Shown: piece after piece, positions 27,857 through 35,446 of the stretch
Layout of the letters: each line of letters begins with the position of its first letter
Numbering within the stretch: the first letter of the stretch is position 1
Assembly: GCA_016722075.1 (NCBI GenBank)
Contig: JADKGW010000001.1
Span: 3,906,001-3,970,000 of the forward strand
Source of the DNA: Candidatus Kouleothrix ribensis
GTDB taxonomy: Bacteria; Chloroflexota; Chloroflexia; Chloroflexales; Roseiflexaceae
DNA length: 64,000 nt
Reading direction: 5' to 3'
Notes under the pieces: generated by a model
Database searches by the model: none
Seen by the model: the letters and a program-made list of their open reading frames with translations, nothing else
Told to the model about the DNA's origin: nothing
Position numbers and translations under genes: made by a program

Positions 27857-29932
27857 TCAGAGCTGCAGCAGCGAGATCAGCACAATCGCGAGCACCAGCA
27901 GCACCAGCAGCGCGCCGAAGATATACATCAGCACGCGCTCCCAGGCCAGGAAGCGCCAATCGCGCGGCAGCTGGCGCTCGAAGCCGTAGATATACCAGCT
28001 GTACAGGCCGCTGTCGGCGTGGCGCGGCTTGGCCGGCTTGCCGCCCTGGGCCGGCGGCGCGGCCGGCTTCTGCTCGCCAAGGTCGAAGATGATCTCGGTA
28101 ACCGGGATGAACGCGATCGATAGTTCGCTCAGCGCGATGCGCGTATCGGCGCCAAGCTTACTCTGGGCCTTGGTGATCAGCGCGGCCAGCTCGGGCACCA
28201 GCTTCCACTCGGGCCGCACATCGCCCAGCTGCTGCTCCTGGTACACGCTGGTCAGCTTGCAGGTGCGCTGTAGCCAGCCCTCATCGATCGGCGGCAGGTC
28301 GTCGTTGCCGGTCAGCGTCGCGGGCCAGCGCCGCCAGGTGGTGGTCTTGCGCTGCACCAGCCGGCCTACGCCATCGCAGTGCTCGCACTTGCGGCTGCCA
28401 GTGCCGGCGCAATCGGGGCACGGCACCAGCACCTGCGGCGTGAGTGCAGGCGGGGCGGCAGTAGCCGTGGCGGCGGCCGACCCGCCCGGCTTGGCGGCCG
28501 GGGCCTTAGCGCCGGCCTGGCTGGGCTTGAGCGAGTCGCGGTTCACCAACACGCGCGCCTGGCCCTTGCAGCGCGGGCAGGGCTTGCGGCCATGGCCCGA
28601 GCACTGGCCGCATGTCAGCACGCGGGTCGAGCCTGGCAAGCTAAGCGTGGCGCCCGGCTCGTCTTGAAAGCCCTTGGGCGCCGGCAGCGGCACGCCCCAG
28701 CGATCCTGCTCACGCTCGATCGCCACGGCCTGCGCCGAGTGATCGGGCTCCTCGATCGTCTTGACCGGCTCGCGCGTCTCGTATAGCACCTTCAGGGTGT
28801 AGAAATATACGTTGGTGCTGGTAGCGCGGTGGAACAGCGCCTGGCGGCCGAGCAGCCGGCGCCGAAACGGGCCGGCCTTGCTCCAGCCATTCAGCAGCGC
28901 CACCAGCTCGTGCTGCTGCGACAACGCCCCGGCGCGCTCGCGGGCCTTCTGCATCGGCCCTTTGATCAGGTCGGGGCCGAGCACCTTCTCGATCGGGTGC
29001 TGCTTGGCCTCGTTGGCGGCAACGATCAGGGCGGCAGGTGCCGGCGCCGGGCCGGGCAGGGCCAGCACGGCCTTGTCGCCCGCACCGATCACTTGGGTCG
29101 GGCCGGTGTGGCGGGCCAGCACCTGGTCGAGATCGTCGATCGCCGCGCGCGCGCTGGGGTAGCGCTTGGCCGGCTCGAGCGCCAGCATAGTCTGCAGCAC
29201 GCGATCGACATCGGGCGGCAGGTGCTGCGCGCCGCGCTCGCGCAGCAGCGGCGGCGGGGCGAACGGCCCGCCCGAGCTATCGGGCATGCCCGGCGTGTAA
29301 TCCCACGGCAGCACGCCGCTGAGCATCTCGTAGAGCACCACACCCAGGCTATAGATATCGGAGAGGTGCGTGACGGCGGTGGCCGACGAGGCGTGCTCGG
29401 GCGAGAGGTAGCCGGGCGTACCCATCACCTTGCTGATCGTGGTCATGCCGGTGCGGCCCGACTCGCGCGCAATGCCGAAGTCGGTCAGCAACACCCGGCC
29501 AGTCTCCTGCTCGACCAGAATATTGCCGGGTGAGACATCGCGGTGGATCACGCCGTGCGCGTGGGCGTAATCGAGCGCGGTGCCGGCGTCGCGGAACACC
29601 CGCAGCGCCAGGTCGAGCGGCAGCGGCTGGCCGGGCTTCTGCAGGCTGCGCAGCGCCCCGCCCAGCACATACTCCATGATCGTATAGTGGAACGGCTGCT
29701 GGTAGCCGTGATCGAAGATCTGAATGATGTGCGCGTGGCGCAGCCGGCTGGTGATATTCGCCTCACGCGTGAATCGATCGATCCACTCGGTATCCTGCGA
29801 CATCAGCAGCTTCACCGCGATCAGGCGATTCTCGAGCGAGCGGTGGCGCCCCAGCCAGACCTCGCTGATTCCGCCCTTGCCGATCTGGCGCTCGAGCAGA
29901 TAGTTGCCAACTCGTTGTGGGACATTCGACAT
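27857..29932 (-). CDS. Ser/Thr protein kinase with DnaJ-type zinc motifs and C-terminal anchor
   Basis: A 691-residue protein. The kinase domain spans ~9-270: glycine loop GKGGISEVW (18-26), VAIK-type Lys K41, catalytic HRDVSPGN (D132, N137), DFG (D151) and TPGYLSPEHA; all key residues are present. About 300-400 is Pro/Ala-rich. Near 470-560 are four CxxC units (CGQCSGHGRKPCPRCKG; CPDCAGTGSRKCEHCDGVG), like the DnaJ zinc finger. The last ~25 residues (YIFGALLVLLVLAIVLISLL) form a tail anchor, so the kinase should face the cytoplasm from the membrane. I chose MSNVPQ at 29932 over a longer frame from 30028. The gene follows the double binding protein; a link is only positional. Confidence 0.9.
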   Translation of the reverse strand: MSNVPQRVGNYLLERQIGKGGISEVWLGRHRSLENRLIAVKLLMSQDTEWIDRFTREANITSRLRHAHIIQIFDHGYQQPFHYTIMEYVLGGALRSLQKPGQPLPLDLALRVFRDAGTALDYAHAHGVIHRDVSPGNILVEQETGRVLLTDFGIARESGRTGMTTISKVMGTPGYLSPEHASSATAVTHLSDIYSLGVVLYEMLSGVLPWDYTPGMPDSSGGPFAPPPLLRERGAQHLPPDVDRVLQTMLALEPAKRYPSARAAIDDLDQVLARHTGPTQVIGAGDKAVLALPGPAPAPAALIVAANEAKQHPIEKVLGPDLIKGPMQKARERAGALSQQHELVALLNGWSKAGPFRRRLLGRQALFHRATSTNVYFYTLKVLYETREPVKTIEEPDHSAQAVAIEREQDRWGVPLPAPKGFQDEPGATLSLPGSTRVLTCGQCSGHGRKPCPRCKGQARVLVNRDSLKPSQAGAKAPAAKPGGSAAATATAAPPALTPQVLVPCPDCAGTGSRKCEHCDGVGRLVQRKTTTWRRWPATLTGNDDLPPIDEGWLQRTCKLTSVYQEQQLGDVRPEWKLVPELAALITKAQSKLGADTRIALSELSIAFIPVTEIIFDLGEQKPAAPPAQGGKPAKPRHADSGLYSWYIYGFERQLPRDWRFLAWERVLMYIFGALLVLLVLAIVLISLLQL

Positions 29933-30101
29933 AGGCGTGTGCGCAACTAACTCAACACATGCGTGCGGAGAGGCATTATACCATTGATTTTGCGAAATGC
30001 CAGGGTTAGCGCGCGGGCACACGCGCATAACCGCCGCCTATGCGCATGGGTTCGTTCGCGCCCCGGTGCCGCTTGCGCCGGGCAGCATCAACCGCTCTTG
30101 C

Positions 30102-30118
30102 ACACCTGTGCTATACTA
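30102..30118 (+). promoter_or_regulatory. Extended -10 promoter of the radical SAM gene
   Basis: ACACCTGTGCTATACTA contains TG-C-TATACT (-10 at 30112-30117). The same 17 bases occur at 38198-38214. The predicted start is near 30124, giving a leader of about 29 bases. No standard -35 at the right distance. Confidence 0.65.
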
Positions 30119-30152
30119 GTATCAGCACGGGTGTTTTCATCTGCGGGGCGCT

Positions 30153-31313
30153 ATGAGCACGACGATCATCATGGAGCCGGATATCCAGACGAAGCTGGCG
30201 ATCCTCGGGGGCGAAGCTGCCGAGGAAGTAACCGACGTACCCGCGACCGATAGCATCAAGCAGGGCATCACGCACGCCACCGGCTTCATCTACAACGCCA
30301 AACAAGCGGGCGGCGGAACCTCGCGCCTGTTCAAGGTGCTGCAAACCAACGCATGTCGCTATGCCTGCAAATACTGCTTCACGTCGTGCGCGCTCAAGCG
30401 CACGCGCACCACCTTCAAGCCCGACGAGCTGGCGACCACCTTCATCTCGCTCCAGCGCGAAAAGCGCGTCGACGGCCTGTTCCTCTCCTCGGGGATCGTG
30501 CCCGACGCCAATACCACCATGGAGAAGATGCTGGCCACGGTCGAGCGGCTGCGCCTGAAAGAAGGCTACACCGGCTACATCCACCTCAAGCTGATCCCCG
30601 GCGCAGCCTTCGAGTATATCGAACGCGCGGTTGAGCTGGCCGATCGGGTCTCGCTGAATCTCGAAGCGCCGAACCCGGCCCGCCTGGCCGCGCTGGCACC
30701 CGACAAGGAGTTTGCCGGCAGCATGTGGGGGCGCATGGCCTGGGCGGCTGCGCTGATCAAGCGTGCGCGCCAGGAGCGCCGCCAGGCCGCGCGCAGCCTC
30801 ACCACCCAGTTCGTCGTCGGCGCGGCCGGCGAGAGCGACCGCGAGTTGCTCGAGGTGGTGCAGCGCGCACAGCGCGAGCTGGGGCTGTGGCGCGCGTACT
30901 TCTCGGCCTTCCACCCGATCGCGCAGTCGCCCTTCGCCGCGCAGCCGGCCGAAGACCCGACCCGCGCCTTGCGGCTGTACCAGGGCGACTTTCTGCTGCG
31001 GGACTATGGCTTCGGCGCCGACGAGCTGCCGTTCGACGCGGCCGGCCTGCTGCCGCGCGACCGCACGCCCAAGCAAGCCTGGGCCGAGCACCACCTGCAC
31101 ACGCCGGTCGAGCTGAACCGCGCGCCGCGCCGGCTGCTGCTGCGCGTGCCCGGCATCGGCCCACGCTCAGCCGACCGCATTATCGAAGCGCGCCGGGAAA
31201 CCAAGCTCCGCGACCTCTCGCAGCTCAAGGCCCTTGGTGTTACGACCGGCTGGGCGGCACCGTATGTGCTGCTGGATGGCCGTCGCACGCCGGAGCAGCT
31301 GCGGTTATGGTAG
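30153..31313 (+). CDS. Radical SAM protein with helix-hairpin-helix, putative DNA repair/modification
   Basis: A 386-residue protein. The cluster-binding motif is C68-x3-C72-x2-C75 (ACRYACKYCFTSC). FLSSGIVPDANTTMEKML and IHLKLIPGA fit the radical SAM barrel. The C-terminus has an HhH DNA-binding motif (LLLRVPGIGPRSADRIIEAR) as in DNA repair proteins. This matches the family described as putative DNA modification/repair radical SAM proteins (TIGR03916), usually found beside a uracil-DNA-glycosylase-like partner. No such partner lies next to it here. The ATG at 30153 lacks a strong ribosome site. Confidence 0.85.
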   Translation: MSTTIIMEPDIQTKLAILGGEAAEEVTDVPATDSIKQGITHATGFIYNAKQAGGGTSRLFKVLQTNACRYACKYCFTSCALKRTRTTFKPDELATTFISLQREKRVDGLFLSSGIVPDANTTMEKMLATVERLRLKEGYTGYIHLKLIPGAAFEYIERAVELADRVSLNLEAPNPARLAALAPDKEFAGSMWGRMAWAAALIKRARQERRQAARSLTTQFVVGAAGESDRELLEVVQRAQRELGLWRAYFSAFHPIAQSPFAAQPAEDPTRALRLYQGDFLLRDYGFGADELPFDAAGLLPRDRTPKQAWAEHHLHTPVELNRAPRRLLLRVPGIGPRSADRIIEARRETKLRDLSQLKALGVTTGWAAPYVLLDGRRTPEQLRLW

Positions 31314-31571
31314 TCTACAGACAGCCAAAAAGAAAGCTGCGCCGGCCTGAGGTTTCCAGACAGGCGCGGCGCATCCAACGAAGGGATCAGCTATGACGCT
31401 GCGAGGCAGAGGCGCACACGCGAAGTCAACGCGGAGGCGATTGACGTGTGACCAGAAATAGGTGAACGTACGTCCCGTGAAATCGGTATAGATTGACAAA
31501 TGTTGATCTACTTCTAGTTGGGCCGCTCTGAACACCGCCATCCTACACGATACCAGCAGCGTGCTCTACCC

Positions 31572-31599
31572 TTGACTTCTCTCAAAATACGACTATAAT
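31572..31599 (+). promoter_or_regulatory. Promoter of the toxin-antitoxin pair
   Basis: TTGACT (31572-31577), 16-base spacer, TATAAT (31594-31599). The toxin ATG is at 31610, only 10 bases on, so the transcript has at most a few leader bases. The preceding 31314-31571 shows no gene. Confidence 0.75.
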
Positions 31600-31609
31600 T
31601 CTAGTCACC

Positions 31610-31942
31610 ATGTCACCACTGCCAGCGTATACCCTGATCTATGCGCCGGATACGCGCGTGCATCTACGGGCTATCGAGGCCCGACATTACTCGTTGATCC
31701 GCCAGACCATCGAGCAGCAGCTCGTGTTTCAGCCGGATGTCTCAACCCGGAACCGAAAGCCCCTGACACGAACGGCCGTTTTCGCCGGTGATGAAGCGAC
31801 ATGGGGATTGCGCTTTGGTCCGGGGAACGAATTCCGAGTCTTCTATACGCTTGATGTCGCTGCGCTCACCGTCATCATTCTTGCGATCGGCGTCAAGAAA
31901 CGGAATCGGCTCTTCATTGCTGATCAGGAGATTTCGTTATGA
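31610..31942 (+). CDS. RelE/ParE-family toxin
   Basis: A 110-residue protein in the RelE/ParE/HigB fold. TRNRKPLTRTAVFAGDEATW followed by LRFGPGNEFRVFYTLD and a final strand VTIILAIGVKKRNRLFI resembles RelE-type mRNA interferases, in which an Arg-rich strand precedes 'RVxYxxD'. The antitoxin overlaps it by 4 bases (ATGA). The toxin-first order is like higBA. The gene sits right behind a near-consensus promoter and has no ribosome site, so leaderless or near-leaderless translation is likely. It could be ParE-like (gyrase poison) rather than RelE-like; sequence alone does not decide. Confidence 0.75.
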   Translation: MSPLPAYTLIYAPDTRVHLRAIEARHYSLIRQTIEQQLVFQPDVSTRNRKPLTRTAVFAGDEATWGLRFGPGNEFRVFYTLDVAALTVIILAIGVKKRNRLFIADQEISL

Positions 31943-32220
31943 AGATTGCATCGATTGCGGATGTCAAAGCCCATCTGAGTGCGTTTGTGAAGGCCTCTGA
32001 AGAAGAACTCGTCGTGATTACCAAAAATGGCAAGCCGGTCGCGGTTCTCCTCCCGATGGGCGATGATGATGAGCTTGAGCGGCTCGCCGTCGCCTATTCC
32101 AAGCGCTTCCAGACCATCATCACCGAGGCGCGTGCCCAGGTTGAGCAGGGCGCCGGCATCGCACACACCGATTTCTGGAGTGAGTTCGCGACCACTCCAG
32201 ATGAGCCAGCTGAGCGCTAA
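31939..32220 (+). CDS. Phd/YefM-type antitoxin
   Basis: A 93-residue protein. The N-terminal MKIASIADVKAHLSAFVKAS and VVITKNGKPVAVLLPM are typical of the Phd/YefM DNA-binding domain, which represses its own operon. The C-terminal ~45 residues (acidic and helical) would wrap the toxin. It begins inside the toxin stop (31939-31942), implying translational coupling. Confidence 0.85.
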   Translation: MKIASIADVKAHLSAFVKASEEELVVITKNGKPVAVLLPMGDDDELERLAVAYSKRFQTIITEARAQVEQGAGIAHTDFWSEFATTPDEPAER

Positions 32221-32248
32221 CCATGGGGCGCTCCGGCGCACCGCAGCA

Positions 32249-32283
32249 GGTCGGCTGCGGCCGAACACCGCCTGCAGCCGACC
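32249..32283 (+). repeat. 10-bp inverted repeat after the antitoxin gene
   Basis: GGTCGGCTGC (32249-32258) pairs with GCAGCCGACC (32274-32283). It lies between the antitoxin stop and the attC-like site. No T-tract. Could be a terminator-like stem or part of a larger recombination site. Confidence 0.5.
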
Positions 32284-32327
32284 GCCCTGTCGGTGCGATT
32301 TTTCATTTCAATTCTCCGCCCAACGCC

Positions 32328-32383
32328 GTCTCAGTCCACACTCCCGTACTCAACGGGCGCACGGCTGACGCCAGCCGTTGGGC
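32328..32383 (+). other. attC-like site (integron cassette recombination site)
   Basis: GCCCAAC (32328-32334) fits the R'' consensus RYYYAAC. GTTGGGC (32377-32383) fits the R' consensus GTTRRRY. The complementary arms extend to TTCTCCGCCCAACG (32322-32335) and CGTTGGGCGGAGAA (32376-32389), 14 of 14. An L'-like box CGGCTGA (32362-32368) lies 7 bases before CGTTGGGC, as in the second site at 32964. Length 56 is at the short end for attC. Confidence 0.55.
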
Positions 32384-32419
32384 GGAGAAGCGCATCGCCC
32401 TCACAGAGGAGACACTCCC

Positions 32420-32881
32420 ATGAACAAAGTGACACCGTTCCTCATGTTCAACGACCAGCTCGAAGCGGCGATCGAGTTCTACACCGCCACGTTTCCGAAC
32501 TCCGAAGTACGCAACATCGCCCGCACGGGCAAGGACGGCCCCATCAGCTCCGCCGAGTTCGTCGTTGGTGGTCAACTCTTCATGGGCTACAACGGAGGCC
32601 CATACTTCAGCTTCTCTGAGGGGGTCTCGCTCTACGTGGACTGCGCGGATCAGAATGAAGTGGATGAATACTGGGACAAGCTCGTGAAGGCAGGCGCGAC
32701 GCCCACGCAATGCGGTTGGATCAAAGACCCCTTCGGTCTCTCCTGGCAAATTGTCCCGAGACGATTCACCGAACTGACCCAAGATAGCGACCCCCGGAAG
32801 GTGAAGGCTGTGATAGAAGCCATGCTGACGATGGTGAAGCTCGACGTGGCTGAGCTCGAGCGAGCCTACAATGAGGCGTAG
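32420..32881 (+). CDS. VOC/PhnB-like protein (3-dmu-9_3-mt family)
   Basis: A 153-residue glyoxalase-fold protein: MNKVTPFLMFNDQLEAAIEF start, then YTATFPNSEV, FMGYNGGPYFSFSEGVSLYV and GWIKDPFGLSWQIVP. This matches the family mislabelled 3-demethylubiquinone-9 3-methyltransferase, common in bacteria with no proven reaction. AGAGGAGA precedes the ATG. It is flanked by two attC-like sites, so it may be an integron-type cassette. Genes of this type are frequent cassette cargo (established), but its placement here is inference. Confidence 0.8.
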   Translation: MNKVTPFLMFNDQLEAAIEFYTATFPNSEVRNIARTGKDGPISSAEFVVGGQLFMGYNGGPYFSFSEGVSLYVDCADQNEVDEYWDKLVKAGATPTQCGWIKDPFGLSWQIVPRRFTELTQDSDPRKVKAVIEAMLTMVKLDVAELERAYNEA

Positions 32882-32923
32882 CCGTGCTCGTCCAGTCAGA
32901 TGCTCGAGCGTTCCATGAATGCC

Positions 32924-32964
32924 GCCCAAGGCACTCCAGCCACGGCTGAGTTTGGGCGTTAGGC
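32924..32964 (+). other. Second attC-like site
   Basis: The 3' end reads CGGCTGA, 7 bases, then CGTTAGGC, with GTTAGGC (32958-32964) a textbook R' box. CGCCCAA (32923-32929) pairs with TTGGGCG (32952-32958), and AGCC/GGCT pair inside. The true 5' end could lie further upstream at GCCTACA (32864-32870), giving about 101 bases. The next gene starts 18 bases later, as in cassette arrays. Confidence 0.5.
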
Positions 32965-32981
32965 CACTTCAGGAGGACATA

Positions 32982-33527
<546 letters not shown>

Positions 33528-33540
33528 AAGGAGGCCGCAC

Positions 33541-33975
33541 ATGCGTTTCATGGTTCTGATCAAAGCCGACAAGAATTCGGAAGCCGGCGTTCTGCCAGAC
33601 GAGCAACTGCTCACCGCGATGGGCAACTTCAATGACGAGCTGATCAAGGCCGGTGTACTGGTTGCAGGCGAAGGGCTGCATCCCAGCTCCAAGGGCGCAC
33701 GGATCAAGTTCTCGGGCGAAACGCGCATCGTGATCGATGGGCCGTTCACCGAGGTGCAGGAGCTGATCGCCGGCTTCTGGATCTGGCAGGTACGTTCTAA
33801 ACACGAGGCGATTGAATGGGCCAAGCGTTGCCCCAACCCCATGTACGGCGAATCCGAGATCGAGATTCGCCAGGTGTTCGAGGCCGATGACTTTGGCGCT
33901 GAGTTTACGCCCGCGCTACGCGAGCAAGAGGATCGCCAGCGTGCGCAGATGGCCGCGAAGGCCGGCGGCGCCTGA
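33541..33975 (+). CDS. YCII-related (DGPF-domain) protein
   Basis: A 144-residue protein: MRFMVLIKADKNSEAGVLP, GLHPSSKGARI, VIDGPFTEVQELIAGFWIWQ and a C-terminal helical tail. This is the DGPF/YCII family, small dimeric proteins of unknown function often linked to sigma factors or found as cassette cargo. AAGGAGG precedes the ATG. A broken relative of its first 20 codons lies at 48157. Confidence 0.88.
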   Translation: MRFMVLIKADKNSEAGVLPDEQLLTAMGNFNDELIKAGVLVAGEGLHPSSKGARIKFSGETRIVIDGPFTEVQELIAGFWIWQVRSKHEAIEWAKRCPNPMYGESEIEIRQVFEADDFGAEFTPALREQEDRQRAQMAAKAGGA

Positions 33976-34002
33976 TATGTGGCCGCCCGCCCACTAGAGG
34001 TT

Positions 34003-34204
34003 GGATACCCCACACTGCCGTATTTTTTTGGAGGGGAGGGCGCCTCTTTCAGGTGGAGGGGTTTGCGTTGATCGCGTGCTCATGCGATCGGCCCGCACCC
34101 CCGGCTCCCAGCGTGGTAGGGGTGAGGGGGAGGGGTTTTTGCGCATCCCACTGCGCTCTATGAAAAACCTACCCCTCTCCCAATGTTGGGAGAGGGGGGT
34201 ATCC
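34003..34204 (+). mobile_element. MITE-like palindromic element (~200 bp)
   Basis: It begins GGATACCCC (34003-34011) and ends GGGGTATCC (34196-34204), a perfect 9-base terminal inverted repeat. Inside are further stems: CTCTCCCAA/TTGGGAGAG near 34174-34194, GGGGTTTTT paired with AAAAACC...CCCC, and TGATCGC/GCGATCG. There is no coding capacity. A fragment of the right end (CTCTCCCAACAGGGGAG then GGGGTATC) recurs at 39797-39829. No clear target duplication. Confidence 0.6.
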
Positions 34205-34225
34205 TATGAGCGTTCCAAAGTACAT

Positions 34226-34969
34226 CTATGCCGCGCTCAAAAGCTCGTTCGTCGCTGGTTTCGCAGGCAGGGCAGCGATTGCAGATGGATTGAAGCCCTT
34301 GATCACCAGCCAGAGGCCCATCACGATCTCCTGTGGCGCCAACACCATCTGTAAATAGAACCCAATGCCGTTATCCATGTGGAAGATATGCAACAGGGCG
34401 TACGCCATAGAGAAAACCACGCCGATCAGGCCCCAGACCGTCAGCCAGCGCGGGATCAGCCGGGTGCGATAGAAGGAGAGGTATAAACACGTAGCCCCAA
34501 TCAGAAACACGATCGGCCCGACCGCGCCACCGATGTCTAGGAACTGATACAAGACTTTGCCCATGGCCTGCAAAGCGGCCGAATCAGCCCCGCTGGCAAC
34601 GTATTCGTTGCCAAGTGCGACGAGCGTCAACAGGCCGAGGGTCGAAATAAAATACGAGGCCCCCTCCAGCGCGCCGCGGAACAGCAGCATGCCCATCGCC
34701 AGCTCTTCGCTGTCTTTTCTGAAGACCGGGTAGAGAAAAACCGTCATCGCCACCAGCGAAATCCCCATCATGAGGGTGAAAAATGCCCCGCCGGTAAGCC
34801 GGGACGCGTTAGCGGCCACCAGGGCCAGCATATCCACACCAGCAAGCGGTGTGCCGAGAATGATCGAGGCAAGCACGTCGCCGCCAATAATTCCGCCCAA
34901 AACCCCAAAGACCGTCCCCATGAAGTAGAGCGCGCCTGCCATGACGGCGTTCATTCTGTACGTTTTCAT
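34226..34969 (-). CDS. DUF4386-family membrane protein
   Basis: A 247-residue protein with about seven transmembrane helices (AGALYFMGTVFGVLGGIIGG; GAFFTLMMGISLVAMTVFLY; VFLIGATCLYLSFYRTRLIP). The R-x-IPRWLxxWGLIG motif and the overall layout match DUF4386, an uncharacterised membrane family common in Gram-positive and Chloroflexota genomes. AAGGAG precedes the ATG at 34969, which is why I reject the longer frame from 35008. It is probably a single-gene unit with the small gene upstream at 35027-35296. Confidence 0.82.
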   Translation of the reverse strand: MKTYRMNAVMAGALYFMGTVFGVLGGIIGGDVLASIILGTPLAGVDMLALVAANASRLTGGAFFTLMMGISLVAMTVFLYPVFRKDSEELAMGMLLFRGALEGASYFISTLGLLTLVALGNEYVASGADSAALQAMGKVLYQFLDIGGAVGPIVFLIGATCLYLSFYRTRLIPRWLTVWGLIGVVFSMAYALLHIFHMDNGIGFYLQMVLAPQEIVMGLWLVIKGFNPSAIAALPAKPATNELLSAA

Positions 34970-35026
34970 GTTTATTCTCCTTGCTGTGATTGATGCGGGC
35001 GTACACAAGCCGCTTACGCCAATGGA

Positions 35027-35296
35027 CTAGGTGACGCCCGGCTGATCTGCCTGGCCGGACTCGAGCGGGCTGACCGAGACCAATGGCATGCCTACATCGC
35101 GCACTTTTTTCAGCACGCCATGCAGCGCGGTCTGGTCAATCACCGGGCCGGTGAGCAGCGTATCGCCGTTCTCTTCCAGCGTGATAATCAGGCCGCCAAA
35201 CCAGTCTGTCCATTGAGGCCCCAGGTGACCCTTGAGCCTGATCTGATAGACCATCGGCTGACTGGGAGTTGGTTCTGGTTCGAGATTGTTTGACAT
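35027..35296 (-). CDS. Small conserved protein, unknown function
   Basis: An 89-residue protein. The core MVYQIRLKGHLGPQWTDWFG, then ITLEENGDTLLTGPVIDQ and LHGVLKKVRDVGMPLVSV, is a pattern I recognise from small hypothetical proteins of Chloroflexota and other phyla. It is likely a compact beta-rich domain. There is no signal peptide or membrane segment. It sits 57 bases upstream of the DUF4386 gene on the same strand. Confidence 0.7.
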   Translation of the reverse strand: MSNNLEPEPTPSQPMVYQIRLKGHLGPQWTDWFGGLIITLEENGDTLLTGPVIDQTALHGVLKKVRDVGMPLVSVSPLESGQADQPGVT

Positions 35297-35446
35297 GGCC
35301 GTGTACCTGTTGTGGCCGGTTATGGCTGGCTGTGCCACGTGATCTACAGGTACTATACCCGCGCCAGCGTGCCAGCGATAGACACGTTAGTGTGGGTCGG
35401 AGTGTTGTTTTGGCTTGCCGAGTGGAAATATGGGGGAGGCTGGCGC

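Noticed and set aside
30111..31100. Minus-strand 329-codon frame opposite the radical SAM gene
   Set aside because: Radical SAM motifs on the plus strand are complete; the shadow has no motif.
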